Assembly (NCBI GenBank): GCA_034638255.1
Contig: JAWPGT010000006.1
Coordinates: 806,001 to 870,000 of the forward strand
Origin: Coprinus comatus
Lineage: Eukaryota > Basidiomycota > Agaricomycetes > Agaricales > Agaricaceae
Length of the DNA stretch: 64,000 bases
Direction of reading: 5' to 3'
The position numbers and the translations under genes are program-made. Position 1 is the first letter of the stretch; each line of letters opens with the position of its first letter. Under the pieces are notes generated by a model. The model was given only the letters and a program-made list of their open reading frames with translations, was not told the DNA's origin and did not search any database. This document shows, one piece after another, positions 10,209-23,076 of the stretch.

Positions 10209-13200
10209 TCAAGCTTTAAACCCGTTCTTCCTCGCATCTTTCAACAACACAGTCAGATTGGGATCCGATTCCAAATCCAGTCCTTCCTCTTTAGCAGCTT
10301 CATTAAAAGTCTCAATCAATTGTTTAGGATCTCCCATAGATTTTTCCTTTTCCCATGTAGCGTCCGAAGTAGGATATCTATTACTCACAATGCCCAGTTA
10401 GAAAAAAAAAAAGATGGTGTGTCAATGATAACGGAATTTGAACTTACCCGTCCCAATCCACTAACCATTCAAAAACTCGGACTCTCCCTACAAGCTTACC
10501 TTTCCTACCAATAATTCGTTTAACAAAATACTCATTTCGTTCAGTCTTTTTATGACCACAATCCGTTCGATTACAGGTGGTTTCTGGGGATGGTTTCTTC
10601 TCACCCGTTTGACCCCAGGATGCTGTTAAGAATAATAATAATATGTAAGTATGATTGGACAATAACAATTTCATTCGTGTCACCTTTAGATCTAAATAGA
10701 AGACCAGTCAATGAAAAGAACTTTGAAATGAAATAGTAAAATAGACTTACCCCCCAGTGGTGCATATTGGACAAATAAAAATCTCAGTTGCGTTCAAGCG
10801 GGTATCGTTTTTTTGGATTCCAACGCAACCGTGATGGAACCACAGCTTACACCTATCGACGACAAGAATTTGGTGGATTACTCTTCACAAGTACTGTAAC
10901 TACTTACATATCACATCCAATAAACTTTTGATGAAATGCGGAACTCATGTCTTTAGCAGGCCATTTCACTCTGACAGGTGACACTGGCGGAGGTCCCCCC
11001 AATCCCTGAATCTCTCTTGAGACTTCCTTCCCTTTCCCTTTGGATTTCGTCGGTGTTTCTGTTTCTGTACCCCATGTAGCACCATGAGAGGAGCTCCGTG
11101 AACCAGTACTTTGTCTATTCCTTGCCCTTTTCAGAGGTCGTTCATTGTCAGAGCCAGAGCCATCTCTGTTACTTCCCTGGTAACTACTGCTAGGTCGATC
11201 ACTCCCGTGTTTCCTCTTCTTGACCCTAGTTGAGGCTTTGCTTCCCTCCGCAATTGCATCCCGTTTCGCCATCATACTCCTTAAATCTATCTTCTTTGTC
11301 TTTGTACGCCCAGATGAACTTGACGCCAAATTGGCACTACTGTGTCCCTCCGATTCAGCGTCTTCATCTCCCGATAGTACTACTGGAGGTCTGAACTTAT
11401 TAGCAGGTATAACGTCTGCATCATCACTATCCTCAGCACCATCCGGTAACATTTTCTTTTCCATTTCTTTCTTCTTTGCAGCTTCCAATTCTTTTCGTTC
11501 TCGCTCTTGTTTTTCCTCCGCCAATTTCTTCTCCCTCTCTTTCTCCTTTGCTATCATCCTTTCCTTTTTTACATTTATTCTTTTCTTCTCCTTCAATTTT
11601 ACTGGATCAACTCCCCCAGTAGATATAGGCGCCATCTTTTTAACAGGTGGGGCTTTCTTCTCAGGACTCTCTGTCAAATCAATACAATCCATAAGAACAC
11701 GACTTCCTCTTCTCGAAGAAGGACCCTGAGTCTGAGCTTGGGCCCGAGCCCGAGCTTGAGTAGGAGTAGGAGCTGGAAGCACAACTTCATCCTCAGACGA
11801 AGAAATATAAATCGGTTCCGCCGCTGCCTTCGAGTTTGATTTTTGTACCTCTTTTGAAGGTCTCCTACTACTTCCAGCAATAGAAGCAGATAAAGGTGTT
11901 AACGAACTAAGAGCCGCCGACGCTGTCCTTACACGATTTCCTTGAGGATCGGTTGGCGTCGCTGTTTTTGACAGTTTTTTGCTTGTGCTTTGACTTTGAC
12001 TTTGACTCCGACTTGTATCCAAAGATAAACGTGATCGAATTGGGGGTTGGGATTGATTTTGCGCACCCTCAAGCTCCAATTTCCTTTTTCTAGCTTTGAC
12101 TTGATTAGGTATGGGAGTAGCTACAGGAGAATTGACTGGTGATAAGTAATCGGGGAGTGCAGCAGGAGTAACTGGTAATTGCGGCTGTGGTCGATTTATC
12201 GGAGTTGGGGTTTTGAGTCTAGTAGTAGTAGGTAGGCACAGAAGGTGATTTGGAAGCCTGTAATGGAACAGAAGGTGATCAATTTCTTCCGTTGCTTCAT
12301 GATTAGACAACTCTCCAAAACTAGTGAAAGATTGAATTGGTGATCCGGAACTCGGAGCATTCAAAGAACGTGTCATTGTTGAGAAAGACTGTATTGATTC
12401 TGAGGCTTCTGGTCCTGGTTCAGGTGTTGGCAATCTCTCTTGTTCTATGCTCTCCATTTCATTCTCCACTTCCATTGGCGTCTCTTCAACATCTTGTTCA
12501 ACAGGTTCAGGTTGAAGCTCAAGACCATCTGAGGCTAACTCGTCGAACTGTTCTTCCTCCTCTTCATCGGCCTGTTCATCATCATCATCCGAAGACTCCG
12601 GTTCAGAAAGTGTCGTTAGTTCTGCAAGAACTTGTGCCGCCTCTGCCGATGAAGTAGAGTCCGTTCTCGAGCCTGATGCCTTAATCGTCGGTCTTTTCCC
12701 GTTGTCACCTGTAATCACACTATCCTGCATCCGCTTCTCCTGTGATGACGAGACGACTGTAGTTTGAGAGGCAGTAAATTGAGTAAATTGGGAAACGTCG
12801 ACAACGGGACGAGGTTGGCTCATAGAATCCGAAGTGAGATCGAGTGAAGTTATTTCTAGACTATTTCCAGACTCCTGCAGTGGATTCGACACAGGTATAG
12901 CCTCCTCTTCCTCTTGATTATCGTCTTCAGTTTCTAACACGTCCTTGGATGGAGTAGGACTGCGTGTAGGAAAGCTACTCCCGAATTCAGGTAAGAACAA
13001 GGGCGACTCCCCCCGAGCACCCCGAGCATCAAGCATCGTAACCACGACCGGCGAGCTCTTTCCATCTTGATCGTCGTCTTCACTCTCTTCAACTTCTTCT
13101 TGATATCCATTGGAATCGTCGTTGTCACTCTTGTCAAAATTATCCCGTTCAGCGTGAGCGTCCACGGGTGACAATTCACGAATAACAATTCGAGTCCTGT

Positions 13201-15532
13201 CTTCTCGTGATTCTCCAGTGCCTGTATCTTTCACCCTCTCATCTTTATCCTGCTCTGTAACCCCGGGATCATCCAACTGTTGTTCCTTTTGTTGTTCCTC
13301 TTGAACCGCCTCTACCTTTTCTGGTTGTTGCTCCTCGTGTTCCTCTCTCTGTTCCTCCCCGTGTTCCTCTTTCTGTTCCTCCTCGTGTTCCTCCTCCCGC
13401 ATGTTCCGATCTTCTTGCTCCATTCGCTGGGCTTCTTCAACACTACTTTCCTGTACTACCTCAGACTCAAGGGGTAATCCAGCAGTTTCTTCAACTTCCA
13501 TATTCCCACTCGCATCAGCTTCCACAGCAGCAACCATTTCAGCATTATTATGAGTAACATACATCGGCCCAACATCTTTCTCCTTTTCCTCTCCGTATTC
13601 TTCATCGTCATCACTATACTCTTCCTCGTCGTCTATACTCGACACAGAAGCACTTTGTCCAACACCCATATAATTATCACCGCCAAAATTATTCACAGGT
13701 ATATCAACTGCACTCATAGGGTATTGCAACTCGCCCATACTCAGGCTTCCAACACTTGACGGCGATGAACAAGGTTTTTCTGCATCGAGTCGAAGAACTT
13801 CTTCAGGGACCTCCTGCAAACCTATGGAAGGCTGGAAAGGATGCGTGCTGGTTGAATTATTAGATGATGAAGGAAGTTGCTGCATAGGTCGATTCTCGTT
13901 AACACTGTCTTTGCCCTGGGCCTCCTGGTTTGTCTTGGCGTCTTCATGATAAGTACAGTGGTTAGATTGTCACAAATCGAGAGATCAAACGGGCAAAAGA
14001 CAACGCAATAATATATTAGTAACCCAGCTCATCAAAGAGTTGACTGGAATGAAACTCACTTCGGGCTTTTTCTTTTTCAGCTGAATACACACACGACGAT
14101 TTACATCCATTATTAATCACTATTATTCATGAATATATGCAGGACAAACTAACCTTCTTTTCTATTATATTCCTCTTGTTCACGTAATAAATGGGGAGGC
14201 CAATCAATGTTGGCAACATTTATCTTTGGAACTAGATTCTCAGTCTGAATTCTTAATTGAGGTCGTGATTTCCCTGGAGATGCGTTGACCAAGGGTACTG
14301 CTGGACCTACAGGATGAGATGTAATTGACTTGAACGGAGTCGATGTTAACGGTTGTTCTGAGGGTTGTGCAATATCTTCCTCTTCTTCTTCATCGTCATC
14401 ATAATCATCAGTATCCGCTTATCATTGAATGAATAAAAACAAGATATAAAAATTTGTGTGGTAAAAGGATACTGACCTACAGATTGTGGAGTTTGTAATT
14501 TCGTACGGCTTGGACCTGGTATCGCGTTAGCTACAATTTGTTGAGCTTCTACACATTCAAAGGGTAACTGAAGGGAAGACCTTGAACGCCAGAGAGATTT
14601 AAGGACTGATGGTTATCTCTTGGAATGCTATGATTCTTCGGCTCAGGTCGGAGGTCTAAGAAGGAGCAAAAGTTGAAATTTAAACCCACATGGCAATGGG
14701 AGAGAAAAATACGGTAGGGCACACCTTCTGCTTCATCATCGGCCATCTTCTCAAAAACATCACCTATTCCATAATAAATATCATTTAATCTTCCCATTAT
14801 CGTATCCTTCGCGTCCTTGTCTGTCCTATGCGCACTCCCGATAACATTCTCAAGTTCTTTCGTCTTTGTTTGAAAAGCATCAATCATCTTGAGTTGCAAA
14901 GTCTTATGCGCTAGAGCAGTTTTGGACATTTCTTCTTTCATATCTGAAAGCTCATCTTTGAAAGATTTGAGACCTGTCTTTACCGCGTCGATCTCTGAAC
15001 GAAGAGAATCAAAACACGGCGCGAGCCGGGTCTCAAGACCATCCAAGATTTCGCGAGGATGGTTCCTTAAACCATTGAGTACCACTGCAGCGATTCCCTG
15101 CGACATTTGTACTAGGCCATTGGTCACTGTAGAAGGTTGGGGTGGTGGTGGCGGTTGGTTGATGGAGACTCCAGGTTGTTGTACAGGTGGTGGGCCGGCG
15201 ACCGCGGCATTGGCAGGTGTTATATCAGAAGGAGGATAACGAAGCTGGGAATCACCAAGAAGTGCACGCGACTGTAAAACAGCAGCCTGCACAGAGTTAA
15301 ATGGCTGTATTAGTTGAACATTATGAATATTTGCGAAAGAAAAAGGAGAAAACCCGAGAGATAAATCAATCTCGCGCACCTTATTCTGATGCTGGTACGA
15401 AGTGTGTGCAGAAGGAAAACGCGATGCACCAGAAGGTGTAGAGCTGCTAGCCATCGTTCGTACTCTGTCTACAACCTTATATGTTTTCTGATCCGGTTGC
15501 TTGTGCTTGCCACCAGGTGGGTGGGAGCTCAT
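10209..15532 (-). CDS. Large disordered nuclear protein with half PHD finger and C-terminal chromodomain-like module
   Basis: I do not recognise an orthologue. The start exon (MSSHPPGGKHKQ..., from 15532) is rich in Pro/Ser, followed by a helical stretch around SLRSEIDAVKTGLKSFKDELSDMKEEM. Short exons follow (14.1-14.6 kb), then a giant exon to 10908 with acidic (Glu/Asp), Ser and Lys-rich tracts, including a likely coiled coil EKEREKKLAEEKQERERKELE. After 10908 the reading continues through exons 10852-10751, 10691-10684 (8 nt), 10622-10448 and 10377-10209. These give a zinc-finger half GCDMCKLWFHHGC...CPIC and a chromo-like module EYFVKRIIGRKG...VFEWLVDWDGYPTSDATWEK. The domains suggest reading of histone marks. 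The boundaries in 13.9-14.6 kb are uncertain and the region could be two genes. Confidence 0.65.
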
Positions 15533-15799
15533 AGTAAAAGAGATAGCGTGAGTAGACGCCCCTGGATCCTTCGAATGTTCTCAGGCACATCACCTAATTT
15601 GGCCATCACAGATTTAAGGTTTTTTAGACGGTACAGTAGGGTAGTATAGTATGTAGTCACTCTAAAATAATGCCCAGTGTTCAGTAAATAATGAGATTGA
15701 TCCGCAATTCTTTAAATCATCTGCAAAATGACGTCTGGCGGACACAGCAAACAGCAACGATCATAATATCTCCATAATTAAAACCGTAAGAAATAAAAT

Positions 15800-17982
15800 T
15801 TATTCTTCCTCATCTTCACCCTCCGAACGTCTACCACTTCCAAACCGCAAAGCCGACAACTTTGTTTGCTGTGGTATCATAGAATCATTTAATTTACAAT
15901 CAGCATGGCGAATATTAAGTATCAAACGTGATCCCTAATTATAAGATTTTACAAGTCAGCCTCTTCACAATGTGAAATTGAAATTTGACTTACACAGATC
16001 TGATAGGTCAGCAATAGCCAGCTGTGTATAATAAAAGCGAAAAAAGTTAGCTGCTATTTTGTTTTGAGATGAACAAGTAATCATTCACATATTCCAATCA
16101 ATTGCAGCCAAAGGCGTTCTCCATTGAAACACCATCGTCATTCCAAAAGAACTAAAAACTACATATACCAAGATTAGCCATAATCTTCCCGAAACCGTAC
16201 CATTATATAAAACTACTCACTGAATATGCTAAACAAAATATAGTCCAAATAGTAGAATGATCAGAGACGAGAGAGACATAACTTGTTAAAGGAAAAATAG
16301 CTTACGGAATAAAAAACAGCATCCCATCACGATAAAAAACGTAAAACACAGGTCTCAAAGTCTTCATCCTGATCATTGAAACCCAAAACCCATCTTCGCT
16401 AAGCTGAACTTGATCCCTTAAAGCTTCTACCAATTTGTACAACATAAGCAAAAGGTCCATCCCTAAAAATATAAATCAACGAAATTCCAAGTTCATAAAG
16501 AGTGTTAGTGTACTCACCAATAATAATAGCCCTCGTAGTCCTAATCGTATTAAAGTCAGATATGCACAAGTTGGGCCAAGTAAGATGGAACAAAACATAC
16601 CAGTTACCGATACTAACTTTAATAAGTAATCCTACTAATTTATCTTCAACGTCAGGTGGTAAAGGTGCTGCCCAACACCCTGGTAATCCCATCAGAGGAA
16701 TAACTGCTCTACTGTATCGAAGTTCATGTAAAACAGCGATAACCGTAAATACAATGCTAAACTGTAGAATGTGAATTATCAGGTTCAAGGTGATATTCCA
16801 AATAAAATAACCAAAATGCATACCCCAATTTCAACTGTATTTACGGTTCAATAGTTTGATGATATTTGGATGTGAGTTCTGATATTGATAAGCCCAAACC
16901 AAAGGAAATATACTGACCGATCATTGACGTATATAATATTACGGTAACTTGATAACAGAAAGGCATCAGATTATTACTAACACTCAATTGGAGAACCCGT
17001 TAAAAACATACCTAAGAGTTCACGTTTATACAACGCTCTTAACCTTAGAATAAGTAATGTTCTAATCAAAATAGAATACCCAATTCCTGTCCCGCTATAT
17101 TCAAATAAAAAGGTCGAGTTATCATGAGCTGAATTTCGACAATCGACATTGTAAGTACTCACAAATATATCCAGGAATTCGTCACATGGCATCTATATTC
17201 GAGCATTTGTATGAGTATTTACAAGAAATAAAATCGTGAACTCGTCTACGTACCCCTATTAAAAAGAAAACAAAGAATTAGACCCAATTCACCATACTTC
17301 ACCTCCGAAGTTGAAGTGACTCACCATTAATGTAACATTCGGAGACATTCTCACTACCACATAAAAAGTCCACACATCAATAACACAATAATGGAGTGAC
17401 GGTGCGCAGACCACAGAACCTTAGACTTACTATATAAAATAGACCTATGATATACATATTCAACATTTAGCCAAATTGGACTGGGTCAGTTGGGTCAAAA
17501 ATCACGTACACAAAATGAAAGACACAAAACAATTTCATAATCGAGTAAATAGATGTTGCAGCTTGTGGTCGATTTGGTGTCCTATTTTCGAATATTTAAA
17601 GTTAGTACATATGGTCTAAATGATTAACCAATTTATTTTTGCTACTCACCAATAGATTTTGGTTCTGATCTAAAGAACACAAAGAAAAGAAGTGATAAGT
17701 TACTCATCCCCACACACGCGCGTGCAGTCCAACCATACTAATTCAACATACCTCAGTACCAAAGAGGAGCACAGAATCATAAAGAAACAAAGTGAGTCCA
17801 GCCACTACACACAAAACAATATAAATATCAGCAAATGCCCATATTGGATATTATTACTGCAGATAAAACAATATTTTTAAAAAGACAATGAACTTACTAT
17901 CGAAATAACTCGCAAACACAGTCATAGAATATAACTCGATGAGTGGTGCAAAATCAGGAGCCTGAACCGTTGGGTCTGACAT
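15800..17982 (-). CDS. DUF6533-like multi-pass membrane protein
   Basis: The first exon starts MSDPTVQAPDFAPLIELYSM. Through many very short exons it continues FASYFD-MAGLTLFLYDSVLLFGTE-IRTKIYW, the N-terminal pattern of the DUF6533 family common in mushrooms. Downstream pieces include ILIRTLLILRLRALYKRELL and hydrophobic LQFSIVFTVIAVLHELRY. The C-terminal exon has SRLILNIRHADCKLNDSM and an acidic end (RRSEGEDEEE). The final stop is at 15800-15802. The family has about seven membrane spans and no established function. Exon order is clear, but several boundaries between 16.0 and 17.6 kb are not fixed. Confidence 0.7.
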
Positions 17983-19985
17983 TGGTGAATTCTGATGCTG
18001 TCTCAACTTCCAAAAAAAAGTTCAACGTAGACAGTGTCGTTTGTGGTCGAATCAATAGTAAGGAGTACAGAATCGATTATCCCGACGTTTGAGAACGAAG
18101 GGTTGAAATGCTGTTATGAAAGTTTGTAAACTTAACAACACCCTCAGTGAAGTCCCTGTTTTTAAACCCCTAAAACCGTCATCGGAAATCATAAACATCA
18201 ACGCACCCTCCGGAGTGGTGTGGGAGAGAGAACATACCATGAAGATCCATTGATGTGATGTACAACTAACTTTAGGCCCCCTCTATTCTGATCTACCCAG
18301 GCACGACTCGGGACCCCTTCAATCTTCTTGAGCTTCATTGACAGTAAGGATGTAGTATTTTTGGACCTTGAAGCATGCAGGAATGTATGAGCATCAATGA
18401 CTTACATCCTCGTTAAATTTTTGACGCACACAGGTGTCAAGCACACAACTTGGACAGTCTTCCGAATCTGATGCATGAGGCCTAAGCCTGGCCTGCCAGT
18501 AGTTTTTTTTATATACTGTTGACTCGGAGATTCCTGGGAAGATTTGGATCCATTTCATTGAGGCTGTTTTTTTTGTATGTCAGATGGATAACGAAAGGAA
18601 GTTTTAGTATGATAGATCAATCGATGAACAGTGGATCATCATAGTATGATGGTTCTAATGGTACTTTTGGCGTTTTGTGGGAATACGAACGTGTCCATTG
18701 TCCAGCGTCCAACTTCCCTTCCCTCGAGAGGCTTGTAAAAACACAAGAAAGTAGGTGTTTTTTTTAATGAATTTATTTTGTTATGTTCTTTTTGTGAACC
18801 GCGAACGACAGAAAGTTAAATGGAGACAGAGTGAAAAGTGGAGTGATCACTGATTGAAACATAAAGTGTTGTAATACGTAACTTGACGCCACCGTGGTTC
18901 GTAGAATCGTACTTTGGTTGAACACCCCAAAAAACAAGAGACTAGCCTTGGGCACCCATACGATTAACGAACTCCTAAAGGCTATGTCAGCTAATTTCTA
19001 AAAATAACAATCTGAGAGACCCACATTAAATGTCTCTCGACTCCCGAGATTAATGAATGTCGTCGGAGGAGTTGTAGCCTTAGTAGTAAGTACGTAAGAT
19101 GGAACCTTTTGTTTTTGGCTGATGATAATTGATGAAGTTTGAAGTATTTATCGTACTTTTTTTTTTTTTTTTTTTTCCAGGCTAGGTTTTGGAATGAAGA
19201 TAATAACAGTAATAGAATGATAGAATGATAATGTCAAGAAACAATAACAACAACCGTTGGTGGGTGGGTGGATGCTCCGATGATCGATGCAAAGACACAG
19301 CCCCTTTCACGGCGTACTTGAGTACCTATATGCTATGTGCAGTTACTCATCCGCATTTACTTACTGACCGTCATATCTATTTAGGTCTACTATTTTACAT
19401 GTCAATGGGGCTGTTCCACCGCCAAGGAAGTTTAACCATTTAAACTTTATGAATTATGATATGTGTCAGTACAATACACATATGCTGATAAGAGAGTCAT
19501 AATGACATAAAGCATCAACACATATCAATCATCCCTTTAACGTTGATTCTATCGTGTTGTATGTTTCTGATTGTTAATTTGTTATGAGAGGGAGCTGCAG
19601 ATCTCATACCTCGTGTAGTCCATATTCAATCCAACAAATATCCAGTACTTTGGCAGTATTATAAAGCTTAGGAGTCTGGGATACAGTAGAATGCAACTGC
19701 TTTCGCATCTTGTTTCCAGGCTCCGGGTTATATATACTTGGGTTATACATATAAGAATGTCTCATAACTGGGGATTTTGTACTCTGTATCTATATACTGC
19801 AACAAGTAACTACTATACTAAGACGCGGTGGGCCTACACTATATAGCGAAGAGAAACTATAAAGGCAAACTATCTACTTGAAATTCTCGTGAATAAGAGC
19901 CTGGGACAGGTAACAAACCGCTCACATGACAACAAGCCCCTGAATCCCACCACCTCACGCTGGTTATTCTTTGTACTAATGTGTC
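17983..19985. other. Gene-poor intergenic DNA
   Basis: About 2 kb lie between the membrane protein start and the F-box gene. It is AT-rich, with homopolymer T runs (a T18 run near 19160). I found no reading frame with a recognisable motif and no convincing repeat. Confidence 0.55.
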
Positions 19986-21793
19986 ATGAATATCTGCTTT
20001 GCCATTCAATCCATTTATCATCGAGCTTACCAGTGCTATTTGCGACTACCCCTAAATGGAAGGAGTGGACTTCACTGGACACAACTCACCTGGATTTTGA
20101 TACTCGCTTCTCGCACTTCGCCATGTATTTGGACCTTGTATGCGAAACATTTGTTCCAGAAACATGTAACAGAGAGGGTAAAGCTCCTTGACTTGCCTAC
20201 TGAGATTTTACACGAAATCTTGAAATATCTCAACTGCAAGGAACTTCTCTCGATTAGAATGGTACGTCAAACCCACTCTGATGGTTGAAATGATCTGAGG
20301 AACGAGTTTTTTATTATTAAGATTTGTCGTAAAATGTGTTCTGTCACAAAATCTCGTCACCTGTGGAGGGTTTTGGCTCGGGAAATACAAGCTTTACCTG
20401 GCGCGTCGCCAACAGAAGAACCATTAGATGCGTACTCAGACTCGGAACTAGAAGAATGGGTCATTAGACGTTGCAGAGTACAATATCTCTGGAAGAATCT
20501 AGAACACATAAAAGTGCGCAAAAGGATACTAGAGACACGATTCTCCTCTGCTCGGTTACTACCAGGTGGACGATGAGTTCTTGGTCTCAATAAGTGTGGC
20601 CAAGTGTATGCAGTGGACCTCGAAGACTTACATCCTATTCCTCAACTTTTGATCGACGCTGGTCCTATTGACGAGCAGACGGGGTTAGACAATGATGATT
20701 GTTTAGATAGATTGTCATTATGGGAAGATCCTGACCGGTCCCGTCTGTCTCTTCGGGTGGTGTTATACAATTGTATCAATAGTAAGATGTGTATTCTGGA
20801 GTCCCAGTGCTTACTTACAACCCACAACAGACCCAGGAAAGGAGCATCACTTCTACTTTTATGAGGTGCAATCTCAAGGGTATGGTTCTGGAGCAACGTT
20901 AGTTGCCCGTCTAATCAATACCCTGCGACGTCGGTTTCGGCCAAGATTAGCGATCGCGGTTGCTTTGCACAAGGAATACATGGTTATTGCACAAGTTCAA
21001 GCTACGTTCACGTCTGACGACCACCCTCATCTTTTGTCAATTTGCAAATATGCTCCTGGGACCGAAAATGATGAGTCGTTGATAACCAATGACATGTGTC
21101 AAGACATCGTAAGTGTATTGTAATGGCAACACTTGGAGACTACTACTACATGAACTAATTTAAGCACCATAGAAGTCTGCTCAAATTCTTTGTGGAAAAG
21201 GCCTAGCCATTGTTGGCACCGTGGCAATGAATATCTTTAGCCTCGAACAAATTCTACATGGTGATATCGAGATGCATCGTCCTTTACATCGAATACCATT
21301 GCACAAGCGTGAGGTCTTCCGACCCATGCTAATCCCCTCAATTGACGGAAAACCTCGACTGACATGCATTTCCCCATCTTCAGTTCGAGGACTTTCATTT
21401 CCCCAGGATTTCACTGACTCTTCAGCGGAGATCACGACCCTAGGTGTTCTTCCACATAATGAAATACTTCCGCGTACGTCTTTGGATGAATTTATACCTA
21501 ATAGACCCCCCTACACTATACCGTTACCTGGGCATTCTCATTCGATCGTCATAGTTGAGCGGTACCAGACCGTCACAGCGATTGACATCATCAGTCATTC
21601 ACCGTACCTCAAGTCTGGTGGATTCGGTCGGCATAGAATTCATTTGCCATACGAATTCGAGCTCATATGGTTCGCATCGCGATCAATTGGGCTTTGTGAA
21701 GATTTAGGTCGGGGGGTTCTTATTGGTTCCTTCCTCCCAGATGATTATTTTCGTGAGGATGGTGATACTTTGATGATAATTGATTTGCTATGA
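19986..21793 (+). pseudogene. F-box protein with in-frame TGA (broken or mis-sequenced)
   Basis: F-box proteins link substrates to SCF ubiquitin ligases. The F-box reads LLDLPTEILHEILKYLNCKELLSIRM; an intron (20262-20322 approx.) leads to ICRKMCSVTKSRHLWRVLAREIQ, as in Agaricomycete members. The conserved LLPGGRW is interrupted: after LLPGGR the codon is TGA (20574-20576) where the family has Trp (TGG). The same frame resumes at once with VLGLNKCGQVYAVDLEDL and continues through introns at about 20792-20830 and 21110-21173 to the stop at 21793, with no other lesion. The upstream start is unclear; no ATG lies close before the F-box, and the one at 19986 gives an atypical leader. A single G>A change explains the TGA. 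Confidence 0.65.
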
Positions 21794-23076
21794 TATTGGT
21801 TCTTTCATCTATTACCACTCTGAAATCTTATAGAATACATGAAACAAGTTTGAATGTTGGCAATCACCCCCGAATAGCAAGATTCAATCATTCCTTTAGT
21901 TGAACGTGCGCATAGTTAAGTGGCTGAGCAATAGGCTACATACATACGTTGGTTGGCCTTAAGCCCCTATTCCTCATCTACGTATGCTTCCTGTTAATTT
22001 CTATTTTCCCGCTACCTTCCAGCTTATATTGGATATTCATGTCACATTCCAGAACAAACAAAATTATATTCTTGTTGACGCATAGTAGATTGTATCTTTC
22101 AGGCTCCTGCGGGTCAATGAAACAAATGTCGAAGCTCAAAAACAAATTCTAAAAAAGTAAAAATATATTCTACGACACAGCAATTACACAGGCACTACAC
22201 ACACCCAATGTGGTTTGACGTTAATCAGTTAATCACTATGTAGTACTTATCGATGAGCCTGTAGGATTTTAGCTCAGGCTTGTGTAGACATTCTTATTTG
22301 AACTCCCCTTCATTACAACGTAACAGTTAATGCCAACTCATTTAATGTTCGGAGCCGGAGAGTCAGTATTGAAAGGGCGTTTCTACTTCATTCGTGTCAG
22401 AGTTATCAAGATTTCGAATCTAAAGGCGGATTGGCGTCTCAGTCGAAAATGAATAAAAAGACTGAGGTTGTACAAATTCTAACAACTCTTACTCAAAAAC
22501 CATGCGTAGACCCATGGCCTCGACAAATTTCCAATGCTTGCTGATTTTGGAAATTCTGACTCTGGACTTAGTTTGATATTCCTATAGATACAGTGATGCA
22601 TGAGTGAATGTAAGCAGAAGAGGTGTGTATCTTCTTGTAAGTGTGAGATGATTTGGTCTAGTAATTCTGGTTGTTAATTGGTCTCAAAATTCGTGTTTCT
22701 GAGGTATCTGAAGTCCTTTTTATGTTTTTTGAACCAAGGACGAGCAAGGGAGAGGAGATATATGGAGGATTGAAGCTCCCCCCTGAAGTGATGGTAAAAA
22801 TATCACGTGACAGGCGCGTAAAATTTGGAAATGTATACGAGTTTTCACTTTCCAAAGCCAAGACTCTAACGGTCACTCAGCCTCAACTCTTTTCCCCAAC
22901 CCACAACAAACCAAAAGTAAGTTTCTCTTCATAGCATAACGCACCTCCTATTCTCTATCTGCAATGCATGAGACCATTCTGCACAACATACCAACAAATA
23001 CTCATTTACTCATTTCTCCTTTCTTCCCACAGACATACCCCTTCTTCTCCCTTTTAACCAACTCAAAAAAAAAAAA
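21794..23076. other. Intergenic DNA, F-box 3' side and MAM33 promoter
   Basis: No gene is supported here. Overlapping frames on both strands at 22658-22934 have no motif. The pyrimidine-rich stretch from about 22960 to 23070, just before the MAM33 start, is typical of a fungal core promoter and 5' UTR and ends in an A12 run directly before the ATG. Confidence 0.55.

Noticed and set aside
11220..11839. Open frames of 110-169 residues on the plus strand.
   Set aside because: They are antisense to the Lys/Glu/Ser-rich giant exon of the chromo/half-PHD gene; their composition is what the reverse strand of such codons gives.
22658..22934. Overlapping plus and minus frames of 72-87 residues.
   Set aside because: They are mutual shadows without motif, and no splice partners were found.
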